A stretch of 64,000 nucleotides of DNA from the NCBI GenBank assembly GCA_022749755.1, contig CM040450.1, positions 2,222,913 to 2,286,912 of the forward strand, read 5' to 3'. This document shows, piece after piece, positions 52,047 through 63,211 of this stretch. The DNA comes from Azadirachta indica (Eukaryota > Streptophyta > Magnoliopsida > Sapindales > Meliaceae). Under the pieces are notes generated by a model. It saw only the letters and a list, made by a program, of their open reading frames with translations. It was not told where the DNA came from and did no database searches. Positions within the stretch are counted from its first letter, which is position 1. Each line of letters opens with the position of its first letter. Both the position numbers and the translations under genes were made by a program.

Positions 52047-54472
52047 ATGGTTTCTTCCGACAGCCCTTTCAGCCGATCCCCAGCTCCCAAGTTCTCCAAC
52101 TCCTTCACTACTCGGTAACAAAGTTCTCTGTTTCTCTTTACTAATAAAATATAACTACCTGGGATATTTCAGAGTTGTTACTCTTACTTTTCTTGAGTGA
52201 TTTTTAATTTTTGGATTAGAATATGGGTTTGTTTTGTCTTGTTTCTGAGTTAATTGTCTGTGTCATCTTGTCCTATTAGCTAAATGTGGGGTGGGATTCC
52301 GTGCTTGAATTAGAATATTGAGCTCATAATTCTCTCCACGGCATTCTTCCACCGTCGTTTTAAGTTGTATTGAATGGTTGCTTACATGCTAGATCAAGAA
52401 TGTTGAGATTGTTTTCAGGAACTGGAACCAAGTAGGCAGATAGGTTCTGTTCGTACGTAGGGCTTGTGATTTCCTGAACAATGTTTATTTTTCATATAAA
52501 TCTAACAAAGAAATTTTTATAATATTACATCCTTCTGCATGCAGTATATTTTCAGATGTTGCCGGGGACATTACAATTGTTGTTGATGGAGAATCCTTTC
52601 TTCTTCACAAGGTAAGATCTTTTGTCAAACAAAAAGTAATTTTCGATTTCATCATTAGCAGTCTAATTGAACTTAAACTTTGATTTGAAGTTTCCTCTGG
52701 TGTCGCGAAGTGGAAAGATTCGGAAAATGGTTGCAGATGCCAAGGATTCCAACAGTTCTAGATTGGAGCTCCACAGCATACCAGGCGGACCACAGACATT
52801 TGAGCTTGCTATGAAATTCTGCTATGGCATGAACTTTGAGATCACAACCACAAATGTAGCCCATCTGCGCTGTGCTGCTGAGTACTTAGAGATGACTGAA
52901 GATTACCGCGATGAAAATCTTATTGCTAGGACTGAAGTTTATTTGAATGAAGTTGTGGTTCAAAGTCTTGAAAAGTCTGTGGAAGTGCTTTCTACTTGTG
53001 AGATACTACCTCGTTTAGCAGAAGAAGTAGGGATTGTGAGCAGATGTGTCGAGGCCATTGCTATGAATGCTTGCAATGAGCAACTAGTTTCGGGTTTGTC
53101 CCGGTTGGATTGTGACGGCGAATCTACTGAACTAAAGGGTGGTTGTGTCGAGTGGTGGATTGAGGATTTATCAGTACTAGGAATTGATTTTTATCAGAGA
53201 GTTATCTGTGCAATGGGGAGATTAGGTGTTCGTCCCGATAGTATTATTTCATCTCTAATGCATTATGCTCAGGCATCCTTAAAGGGTATTGGAAAATGTC
53301 AAATTTGGAATCCAGCAAGGATGAAATCGAGTCCCACCATGGCAGAAAATGATCAGAGAACAATATTGGAAACGATTGTAGGTCTTTTACCAAGTGAGAA
53401 AAGTTCAAACATTCCACTGAATTTTCTGTTTGGGATGTTAAGAATGGGAATAATGATGGATGCAAGTATTGCATGCAAGCTTGAACTTGAAAGGAGGATT
53501 GCTTTGCGGTTGGATATGGTTTTGCTTGATGACCTGCTTATACCATCTGTGCAGACTGGGGATTCTTTATTTGATGTTGATACTGTCCACCGGATTCTGA
53601 TAAATTTCCTGCAGAGGATTGAAGATGAAGACAACGTAGATTGTGGATATGAATCAGAAGGCCCTGGTTCTCCAGGCCACGGTTCTTTGTTGAAAGTAGG
53701 AAGACTTATTGATTCATATCTAGCAGAAATTGCCCCCGATCCTTACTTGAGTTTGCAGAAATTCATTGCTATGATTGAGATATTGCCTGAATATGCTCGC
53801 GTTATTGATGATGGACTTTATAGAGCGGTTGATATTTATTTGAAGGTAAGTAAAACAAATTGTTAACTTCAAAACTCATAAGGTCTTTTTTCATGAATTT
53901 TTCTGACTTATGATTATTCACGTACTCTCTTCAAATGCTTTATTCATGGTTAGGCTCATCCGATGCTGACAGAACACGAATGTAAGAAGCTCTGCAAGTT
54001 CATAGACTGCCAAAAGCTCTCCCAAGAGGCCTCAAATCATGCAGCACAGAATGATAGGCTCCCAGTACAAATGGCAGTGCAAGTCCTATACTTCGAGCAA
54101 CTACGTTTGAAGAATGCCTTATCCGGAAGCTCAGGAGATGGATTCCTCTCACAGAGAATAAGCAGCGGTGTCCCAAGTGCTGCAATGTCCCCTCGCGACA
54201 ACTATGCTTCATTGAGGAGGGAAAATAGAGAACTTAAACTTGAGATTTCACGGATGAGAGTGAGGCTAAGTGAGCTGGAGAAGGAGCAAATGTTTATGAA
54301 ACAAGGTATGATGGATAAGTCAGGAAATGGAAAAACTTTCCTTACTTCACTCTCTAAAGGAATTGGAAGGATTGCAATATTCAGTGGACCAACTGGAGGA
54401 AAACGTCAGAAGTCAGGGCGAAAATCTAGAGAAGGGAAAACCGGCAGGAGTAGAAGGTATTCAGTTTCCTAG
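52047..54472 (+). CDS. BTB/POZ-NPH3 domain protein (NRL family)
   Basis: Four coding exons, 52047-52114, 52545-52611, 52691-53845 and 53954-54472, give 1809 nt and 602 residues. The first two exons supply the start and early BTB strand (DVAGDITIVVDGESFLLHK); the BTB domain runs to about residue 110 (FCYGMNFEITTTNVAHLRCA). The NPH3 domain spans roughly 190-465 (WWIEDLSVLGIDFYQRVICA, and GLYRAVDIYLK joined across the intron to AHPMLTEHECKKLCKFIDCQ). A coiled coil (YASLRRENRELKLEISRMRV onward) lies near 510-545. The basic C-terminus ends RSRRYSVS. Family members are substrate adaptors for CUL3 ubiquitin ligases and act at the plasma membrane in blue-light and auxin responses. This is the At3g08570/At3g08660 type; its specific partner is unknown. 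The last three residues, SVS after RRY, resemble the 14-3-3-binding end of NPH3. Confidence 0.94.
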
Positions 54473-54754
54473 CCTAGATTTTGGATAAGAATTTGTATTT
54501 TTCAAGCGAATGTATATGATGAGTTCATGATTCATGAGTTATGCAAGAATTAATTTTTGAAAGTCTGCCAAGATATCAATTAACTAAATGCAAGCTCATG
54601 GAGATGGTAGCCAGCTTTATTTTCGTAGATTAATTTCAAGTAATTAGATAACAAATAATGGCATAATGTCACAATTCAAAGAGGTACATAAATGATCGAA
54701 GGAGGGCAGAATTGCTTCTTGAAGAAATGAACTAATTGAAAACCAGACACCCAC

Positions 54755-55912
54755 TTAACCTAGAATTCGCTTTCTGATCTGCAAGGAGAATGTTAAGATG
54801 TTTGGTAAACATTGATTTTTACTCGGACAGCTAAAATTTTGCATTGCAGAATAATAATACATACCTCGGGCAGCTTTTGTTTGAAAACAGCATCCAATCT
54901 TGCATCCAAAGTATTCTCACACACTATCTTCCCATCTTCCGAGGCCACAACAACTCCACCCGAACTTGAACCAAAAAACTCAAAACATCAGAAAACTCAT
55001 TTACATAAGAACTCGCTTGCTTCCAATTTTGCAGATAAAAGGAGAAATGATTACCAAAAAGGATCATGAGAATCAGCAGTTTTGGGAGGAGGAGGAAGGT
55101 ATAGTTGATTATCAACTAATATTTTCGGAGGCTGTACTTTTGCTTTTTCATAATACTCTCGTTTTGCTTCCTCAACGACAGAATCAACAAGCTTCCGGTC
55201 CATTTCTCTGCACCTCAGCAGCACTGCTGGCTCCCGCAACCTCATTAAACTCTGCAAATTAAGAGCAAGTTTTAAAGGAAGATGATGATCTAATTTTAAG
55301 GAGAGGCACTGACAGACAGTAGGAAGGAAGGAAGGACCGACCAAGATTAACAATTAATTACCTGAACGATCAAGGCTTTGAGAAGGATTTTATATTCCTT
55401 CTTGTCATCAGAAACACGAAGCAATTCCTTGCTTGCAGAATCTTTCATGGCGTTGACCAAATCGAACTGAGCCTGATGAAGTTTGATCCTACACTCATTC
55501 AGCTGCGTTGAGTACTCGCTGGATCCAATAGCATAACATAACATAAATTTGTTAAAATATCAATCATAAATTATTGAGAGAAAAATGAAACAAACAGTAG
55601 TGATCACATTTTCCTGCGAACTTCAACTTGTTTAGCCTTCCTCTCGTACTCCTGTCTGATTTTCTTCTTCTCAGCTTCAACTATTTGCAACTTCTCGATG
55701 TTAAATTCCTGTTGCGCGCATGATCATGGCCACTCAGAAAATTATAAAAAGTAGGACGTAAGACGGGGAAATTGTTTTAATTATTTAATTATGATTATAA
55801 TTAATATAACCTCTTCCGCAGAAACAGAAATTTCATTGGCTTTCTCCTCAGCTTCCTGGCGGATGAATCTCACCATCTGCTGAATCTGCCTCGACACATC
55901 GGCATCATTCAT
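54755..55912 (-). CDS. VHA-E: V-type proton ATPase subunit E
   Basis: Six coding exons: 55912-55811, 55708-55608, 55518-55362, 55251-55055, 54964-54865 and 54778-54755; 681 nt, 226 residues, in frame. It starts MNDADVSRQIQQMVRFIRQE and continues with the long charged helix EEKANEISVSAEEEFNIEKL, typical of the peripheral stalk. The globular part has LMRLREPAVLLRCREMDR and then CSGGVVVASEDGKIVCENTL before LDARLDAVF. The length equals the usual 226-237. Subunit E pairs with G to form the peripheral stalks of the vacuolar/endomembrane proton pump. The final exon codes only IRKRILG before the stop, slightly unlike the common IRK-LFG ending. The gene is convergent with the NPH3 gene, with only 282 bp between the two stop codons, so their 3' UTRs may overlap. 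Confidence 0.95.
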
Positions 55913-56168
55913 TTTTTTTTTTTTAATTCAATTCCTTTGTTTAACGATCAATTTTCTGACCCACTAACATACATGAAATGAAACATCCATCGTCTTCAAC
56001 TATTTCTAGTTTGTTTGTTCCGAAATTTTGTCCGAATTTACTTCTTCAACTTTGATTGGACTTTTACCCAATCCAACAATAAAAATATATAAAAATAAAT
56101 ATAACATGTTTTTAATTAATTTGCATGGAATGGAATGGAATTTTGCTGAATTAATTATATTAATAATT

Positions 56169-57183
56169 TTAAGGTACAAAGTACATGGGATTTGGAAGCT
56201 TAAAAGTGCGGTTGCCAATACAATCTCCTAGTAAATCGCTCCATTGATCTCCCACATTCCCCCAAATTCTGTAACCTTCTTCCATTAATTGCTTCCGAAT
56301 TTCAGACTTGAAAGTCACTGCATTCTTTCCGTGGTCACCTGCACCCCTGCAGTATTTAAATGGATATTCAAAAGATTCGTCAATCATCTCATGATTAACT
56401 GAAAACTAGCTAGCTGTAAGTAATTTACCTCATAATGAGTCGCTCGTAGCCAGTAAATCCTTGATTATGCAAATTATCACGAGTAACTTGTCCAAAAGTT
56501 TCTTCATCTCTGCCTGTAAGCAAGATTACTCTAAATCCCCTATCGATCAATTTTCCATACAATCCAAGCAGTGCAGGAATTGCAGGACATCCTCCCTTTA
56601 GTGCCCATGCCTTAAATCCTGCTGGATCATACGGATCACACCTTCATTCGACACCACACCCGTTATTATAAGCATATCATTAATCCAATTACCCACCTAC
56701 CTACCTAACTACTTAAATTAATTTTAACTTATAATAATCTGAAAATTAAGATTATAAATTGTAAACTAATACCTACGTATAACTTACGTACCCGAATCGC
56801 TTTCCTCGATAGTAGAAAACATTGGAGATACAAGTGTCATCCACGTCGAGAATCCAGGCATCCAGCCCATCACTGGAAACAACTATGTCACTTACATAGC
56901 TCAAGATTTGCTCCACGATCAACTCGATGTCTCTTTCGTATTGTCCGCCGATCATGTAATTCTCGACGTAGCGGAAGCACTGAGTTGGAACAGTCCGCCA
57001 TGCACGTACATTGTTAGCCTCCACACCCAACCTCCAACTCAGGCAATAGCTGGCGCTGTCTGACGGTACGCCGCTCCCCCTCGAGTAAGCAGATTTCAAG
57101 CCGGTTGCTTTTGAGAAAATCGCCAGAAACAACAATACTAATATCTCCTTTATAGGCTGCATCATTGCTCTGATGAAGATCAT
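56169..57183 (-). CDS. HAD-superfamily acid phosphatase (class B / VSP-like), secreted
   Basis: Three coding exons, 57183-56792, 56641-56429 and 56346-56169; 783 nt, 260 residues, in frame. A hydrophobic leader (EILVLLFLAIFSKATG) predicts secretion or vacuolar targeting. Motif I is WILDVDDTCISN (nucleophile Asp113, second Asp115), followed by FYYRGKRFGCDPYDPAGFKA. Motif II is VILLTGRDEET near residue 172. A late conserved block is GNVGDQWSDLLGD, which supplies the acidic motif IV. These match plant acid phosphatases of the At4g29260/At5g51260 kind and soybean vegetative storage proteins. Because the nucleophile Asp is kept (lost in some storage forms), phosphatase activity is likely. The gene follows VHA-E on the same strand, with 256 bp between. 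The TATA-like (AT)n tract at 57260-57281 lies about 80 bp upstream of the start. Confidence 0.93.
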
Positions 57184-58666
57184 GTATATGTATCCGTTCT
57201 TGTAATTTGTTCCTGAGTAGTAATTACGAGAGAAGATCGAATTGCAGTTGGTCGAGAAGATATATATATATATATATATATGTATATAATATAATGGTAT
57301 AGTATAGTATAGTATAGGATAATAATTGACGACAATGTTTTACATTCCATAGAAAAGTTACGTATGGATATGTTAAAAAATGTAAAGTCCAATCATGAAA
57401 TTTTGTCGTGCATGTAGAATTATAGAATAATTTTAACACTCAGGAAAATGACAAATTGGGGAAGACTAGGAAGTCAATTAGTCGCCATTAGAGGAGATGC
57501 AAGGAAGGTGACTTACAATCAATTGGTTGCGGGAACGGGAAGAACACGACTTGGTCGTGAGATTTGGCAGGGAATTAATAGCGTAAGTTGGGGAAATCAA
57601 ACACTAGCTAAGTAGGAAGTATGCAAATTGACATATGAGACAATTAACTATATAAATTAGCAACTTCCATACTTGTCTGCCACGTGACTTTGGTTAAATG
57701 ATTGATCAGCCACATTAATTATTAATTAATTAATTATGCGATACACAAGTCATCAAATGTAAAATTAGTGATTAATAATTTTATCAATTAACTAAGATAA
57801 GATGATTAGTTTGCCTGTATATATACATAAATGAATTCATTTTGAAGTTGAAAGAAAGGAATATATATCGTTGTAAGACTTTTGCGTGTATGTGTGTGTA
57901 TTGATATCTTTCAATTAGTGGGAGTATTCAGCAATTTGTATTGGGGCCTCGAGCCCAAGGCCACAACCACGTTAATGGCCAGCCACTAAAACAACAATGT
58001 CATGTGAGGCTGTTTGGTGAACACTTTTTTTTTTTTTTTTTTTGAATATGATTGTATTGTAAACTTTATTCCCACATGTCTAACTTTTATATATATTGTA
58101 TCAAAAAATTAAGGATTTTAATTAATTCTTCAAATAAAAATACCCACCCGCTGTTAATTATTTTTGTATTTTTACTGCAGATGTGCATGTGCATGAGAAC
58201 ATTCATACATTAACACAAATTTATATGTGTATATATAATATATGAAAAATGAAAATGAATTTGAAAGAAAAGAAAATGAGAAAAAAGTACTATACATATA
58301 ATATATGTTACCTATACATACAAACTCATACATATTATATTCAGACATATTTAATTAATTTAATCGAACGTGTCATGTTGTATATATGTTTCTAAAGGAA
58401 TATAGAATCGAGATAAACAAACATATTATATATATATATATATATAGGAGTTTGTATTCTAAATTCTTATATATTGATGATAATTATGATAAATTAAGAA
58501 ATTTTACAATATTTATGTAATGAAGATTGGCAAGATAATTAAATTAAAAGAGAGAAAAAGGGTACCTTTATTATATACAATGAATGAATGAATTATTATG
58601 TGTGTGAGGGCAAAAATATAGGCATTTTGAACCAGATAATATTTACTTGGAAGGAGAGAGGTTGAG

Positions 58667-58669
<3 letters not shown>

Positions 58670-58728
<59 letters not shown>
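58670..58728. repeat. (AT)n(GA)n compound microsatellite
   Basis: About 14 AT units followed immediately by about 15 GA units, in spacer DNA upstream of the acid phosphatase gene. Confidence 0.95.
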
Positions 58729-58730
<2 letters not shown>

Positions 58731-58795
58731 CAGAGATAATTAACGAAACAAGCTGAGTGAGCACAAATAATTAAGCCTGGTGAGGAAGCAGAAGC

Positions 58796-58944
58796 ACGAT
58801 ATCTATATATATATATACATGCACACATAAAGAAGAAGAACGATATATATATATATATATATACATGCACACATAAAGAAGAAGAACGATATATATATAT
58901 ATATATATACATGCACACATATATAAAGAAGAAGAAGAAGAAGA
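58796..58944. repeat. Minisatellite, three units of about 44-50 bp
   Basis: Each unit reads ACGATAT, then an (AT)n core, then ACATGCACACAT and an AAAGAAGAAGA tail. Units start at 58796, 58840 and 58886; the AT core varies in length and the last tail is extended by extra AGA triplets. This is a higher-order repeat built on microsatellites. Confidence 0.9.
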
Positions 58945-59316
58945 AACCTTAAAACTGGAAACATACAGCAGTTTTGCGTAGGAAGCAAAGCAAAATGTAA
59001 TGGTAGTGGTAGTGATAGTGGTAGTGGTAGTGGTGGTGGTGGTGCTTGCGGTGGTGTGCGTCAGAAAGCAGGATGCAGATTTCAAATTTGTGAATTGTGA
59101 TTGGAGGAGACAGCAGTGGCCCACTATATATATATATGATCATTAATTAGGAGAAACTTTCTGATGAGAAAACATCAACGGCCAAGATTAATATATTAGT
59201 GGTGATGTATGCATGGATGGAGTTAGCTAGCTAGCGCAAAATTAAGTGGGGATGGAGTCAGAAGGCATCAATTTAAGATAAGTAGTGGAGATACAGCCCT
59301 CAGCCCCTCACTTCAC

Positions 59317-59321
<5 letters not shown>

Positions 59322-59350
<29 letters not shown>
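59322..59350. repeat. (TTA)n microsatellite
   Basis: About nine or ten trinucleotide units in spacer DNA. Confidence 0.9.
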
Positions 59351-59353
<3 letters not shown>

Positions 59354-59960
59354 GTATTAACGTAACCAACGTAATTGCGCGAAGGAATTTAGGAATATAA
59401 CAGTTGGAGGTCAAATTAAAAGTCAACTAATTAATATGGATCGGAGAATCCATTTCCATTACTAGTGTGGACATTCATCCGTGGAATTAATTAGTATAAG
59501 AAAATATATAAGTGGTGTTTATGATTGGATTATGCAATAATACCAATTAATTAATATAACGTAAATAGATAAATTCAGGAAATTATTATTAAGATATATG
59601 ATTAATTTGTAATAAATTGCTCAAATATATGTGTGTGTCTGTAGCCCGCCAGCCAGCCAGCCACCAAATTGGAAGATTAATGTCAAAATAAAATGCACGA
59701 ATTTTTCTAAGTTAACCAATATGAATGAATATGATTATGGCATGGGTATTGGTATGGACCACATGAGTGGAGTGTAGTGGGGTGGAGTGGAGTGGAATGG
59801 AGTCAACCCTTAATTCAGCTTAATTAATTAGCCTGATTCACTCATCACCTCGCACCACCACACCACGCCCTCCCTCAACTTACGAAATTTCTTTTCTCTT
59901 CCCACTCCACTACTCCCACATATTTTCTTTTGTCCACTACTGTGGAATAAGACACACATT

Positions 59961-59987
59961 CAAGCAAGCAAGCAAGCAAGCAAGCAA
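59961..59987. repeat. (AAGC)n microsatellite
   Basis: About six or seven perfect tetranucleotide units, less common in plant spacer than AT-rich tracts. Confidence 0.9.
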
Positions 59988-60311
59988 AACAGTCAATGTC
60001 TTCTTCGTTCACCTTACTTAAAAAGAGTTCAAATTGAGTCTCCCTCCTCTAAATACTCTTCTTCTTTTTTTTTTTTAATTTTTTTTTTATTTTTAATTTC
60101 CTTCATCTTCTTTCGAAGAATTTTAATTATTTTCACTGCAAATTGATAGAATGAAAACATTGGCTGCTATAAATTAATTAGTGTTATGTTTAACATTCTT
60201 GAATCATTCCGATCAAATTCAAGTAACAATAAAAACTATTAGGTTTCTTGTGTTTTGTGTGTCTCATTCTCACCCGTGAAACACAATCAACGTTATTAAG
60301 CACAAACCAAT

Positions 60312-60360
60312 GAGTTCGAGCGTCCCAGCACGTAACAAGCCTTGTTCTCGTGCTGAACTC
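60312..60360. repeat. Small imperfect inverted repeat
   Basis: GAGTT, an eight-base bulge, CAGCACG, then ACAAG-CC-TTGTT, then CGTGCTG and AACTC form a stem of about 17 pairs with one large bulge. It sits in a locally GC-richer stretch of otherwise AT-rich spacer. Function unknown; the stem is too short and bulged for a typical plant microRNA precursor. Confidence 0.4.
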
Positions 60361-61847
60361 GACTCACTGCTGCGTTATCAAGGGATCGGGCTGGGTCCAT
60401 GTTGAGTCGGATCAATAAGATCCAATTTACACTACACCCCTTCTCAAAATTCCGGAGTTTAGTAGGTTTATTGGGACGTGTTATACAATTGGAGCCCAAT
60501 GGGCCATGTATGATTTGTACACAAAACAAACCCCACAACTACCGTCTAATCTTAATTAATTGTCCTGTCACACTGCATGGCATAACATGGTACCAATTAA
60601 GTTAAATTAATCCAGTTGATATAATCAAAGCTTCTTGTCTACAGCTTAGTCCACCTAAATCAGCGGCATACTGTATATAATTAAGATAAATAAAAACTTG
60701 TCTCAGATTTGCACTCAGAAACCATGGGGTTTTCTTGTAAATCAGATAGGCACATTACTTCAACTAAATATCCAATAATAAAAAGAAAATTTAAATATTT
60801 TTATTTTAAAAAAAAGGGCAAAAAGGAGATAGAGATTCACAACTTTATTTGGATGTGTCAGAGAAAGCATGTGAAGAAAGAAACAAATTGATAATGAATG
60901 TGATGGAATTTTGTCATCAAACTTGCAAGCTGCTTGCTTTCTTGGGGCATCTCATCTCATCTCATCTCCTCATGTTTCAATCTATAATGAATTTCTTTTC
61001 TTTTTCTTTTCTTTTTAATGAATTTATATATATATATATATATATATGACTTTGCTCCAAAGCAATTTTGGTGGGGTTTGTTTGATATTGAGATAACTAG
61101 GTAGCCCAAGGTTCCAATGTCTACGACATGAGAAATTTAATATGTAATTGTTAAGAATTAATAATTCATTTGTGTGGGGCATGGTTGTGTGTATTGCGGT
61201 TACATTACAATTATCTAGTCTAGTGAGCACATGCACGTATGTATGTGTCCTCTTTCTATTTGAGTTATTTGATTAATTCATAATTTTACTAAAATCAGCT
61301 ATGTATATATATATATATTAAATTGCAAATTAAAAAAAAAAAAGACTTCAGAAAGTTGGAAGTCAAGAATAATACCTGCTCGCCATGACTGCAGGCAATA
61401 TAATCCCAATCCCAATCCAAACTGATGTCGCATTCTTCGTGTTCTACGGATGAATGTGTTTTCTCTTTCTCATAATCCTCACATCACATGGGTTAAGTCG
61501 TCAATGGCTCTTCTTGTGGTAGTATTGGTCTCACTGCTATGTATGTCGGTCCATATGTCACAATTCTCTCATACATCATATTCTTTAATAAAATCACACA
61601 AATTCTAGTCTTTAAATTTCGTGAGCATACTCAATTATTTGAATGTTATATTATTGAATTATTGATTTTGCTAACAAATTTTTTAACAAGGTCTAACAAA
61701 GAGAGACTCAAATGTTTAGTCATAATTTTAATAAATAATATAAACTTGATCGTTGGTTGTAATTTCAATAAATTTTAAGGTCTTGAATGTTATTATCTTA
61801 TAAACAACCAAATTAAATTCCGATCTTCTCCTCTAATTGTTGATTAC

Positions 61848-61859
61848 TACTACTACTAC

Positions 61860-61892
<33 letters not shown>
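61848..61892. repeat. (ACT)n(AAT)n microsatellite
   Basis: Four ACT units run into about eleven AAT units in spacer DNA. Confidence 0.9.
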
Positions 61893-61893
<1 letters not shown>

Positions 61894-63190
61894 TGGCTGT
61901 TGAAATGTCGCTTAAAACCTACCATAAAATTTGCTGCTTAATTTATTATTATTCATTTTCCTTAGTTTAAATTTTAAATAATTAAATTAATCTTTCTTAG
62001 TTTACTTGCAATTACCTACTATCTTATAATAACAGTTCCTTCCGTTTTTTCCGTTAATAAAAAAATTAATTCTGTAAAAAAAAAGAACATATGAAAATTA
62101 TTAAAAAAATGTTCACAATACTTAAATAATTAAAAATTACATAATTGTCAAAGTTTAAGCCAACTAACATTTTAAGTTGTTGGGGGAATCACAGCATGAA
62201 TCATTATATTATCTTTTTGTGGGAGAGAGAGAGTTGAGATATCAATTTTTTTTTTCTAATTATCAGACGCCAATTAATATTTGCTAAAAACTGATAAAAA
62301 AAAAATAATAACAACAACTCCTCTAACAGTGGGACTAAAAATCCCGTTCTGTAGTAACTCAAAAATAAAAATAATTGAATTCATGATATTAGTATTTAAT
62401 AAAAGCATAAAGTGAGGACACGTGGCAATAAATTAAAGGCTAAAATGAGAGTCCATGTGACTTCCACGCATTTCCGGTCTGTTTATTAACAAATAACCAG
62501 ATACCTAAGCGCAGATCTTAAAGCTGCACATTAGCGTATGTTATTTTCTACAACCCTAGATTATTACAATTTCTCCAATAATAACAAAATTTATCCATTT
62601 ATATCAGATAGATCCTCATTCCTCTCGACTTCATTTTTTCACTCTCATCTTGGATATTGCAGCATCATTTTCTTTTTATGCACTTTTATTTTGTTAAATT
62701 TATATTAAAATGTTATGAACAAATATATACATATATATATAATGTCTAATTTTATTAAAAAATTATATTTTTTTTATGTTCATGAACTAAAGATAAATTT
62801 TTTAGGTGATTTATATTCCTTATAAAATCAACTAATTTTATATCCTAATAAGGTAGTGTTTTCATTGTAGTCTAGAATATGTACTTGTTTGAAAAAATCG
62901 AAAACTTTAGGGGTTTGGATGATAATTGTGTCGTTTATTAGTTACATGGAAAAGTTTACGGCTTAGATCTGCACTGTTGTAATAAAAACCAGATTATCCT
63001 CCCCTTCTCTGTCTTTATCTTTGATTCATATGACGTAAAACATCAAATTAGGAAAACGAAGATAAAAAAAACTACCCCTGGATATACTGCCTTCTGAATC
63101 TGAGGCGTCAGATCTCAAACATCCGAAGACTTATTCAGAGAGGAAAAGTAGAAGAAGTAGAAGAAGAAACAAGTACATTTTGAAGAAGAA

Positions 63191-63208
63191 ATGGTAGGGA
63201 AGCATTAA
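63191..63208 (+). promoter_or_regulatory. Short upstream open reading frame in the leader of the SRRM-like gene
   Basis: ATG GTA GGG AAG CAT TAA, five codons and a stop, ends only three bases before the main ATG pair at 63212/63215. If the transcript includes it, ribosomes would have to bypass or reinitiate. There is no evidence that it is conserved. Confidence 0.35.
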
Positions 63209-63211
63209 ATA

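Larger units (their letters stand above)
57290..63180. other. Large intergenic spacer rich in microsatellites, no gene seen
   Basis: Nearly 6 kb with no convincing protein or RNA gene. It carries many simple repeats (separate entries), GGAGT-type repeats near 59760-59800 and CATCT repeats near 60948-60970. Open frames here (for example 58513-59143 on the minus strand and 60296-60605) are readings of repeats or lack any similarity. I looked for stems carrying well-known conserved plant microRNAs (miR156, 159, 160, 164, 166, 167, 172, 319, 390, 396) by eye and saw none. Confidence 0.55.

Noticed and set aside
58513..59143. Several overlapping minus-strand open frames rich in Tyr-Ile and Ser-Leu repeats
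   Set aside because: They are translations of AT, GA and GGT microsatellites.
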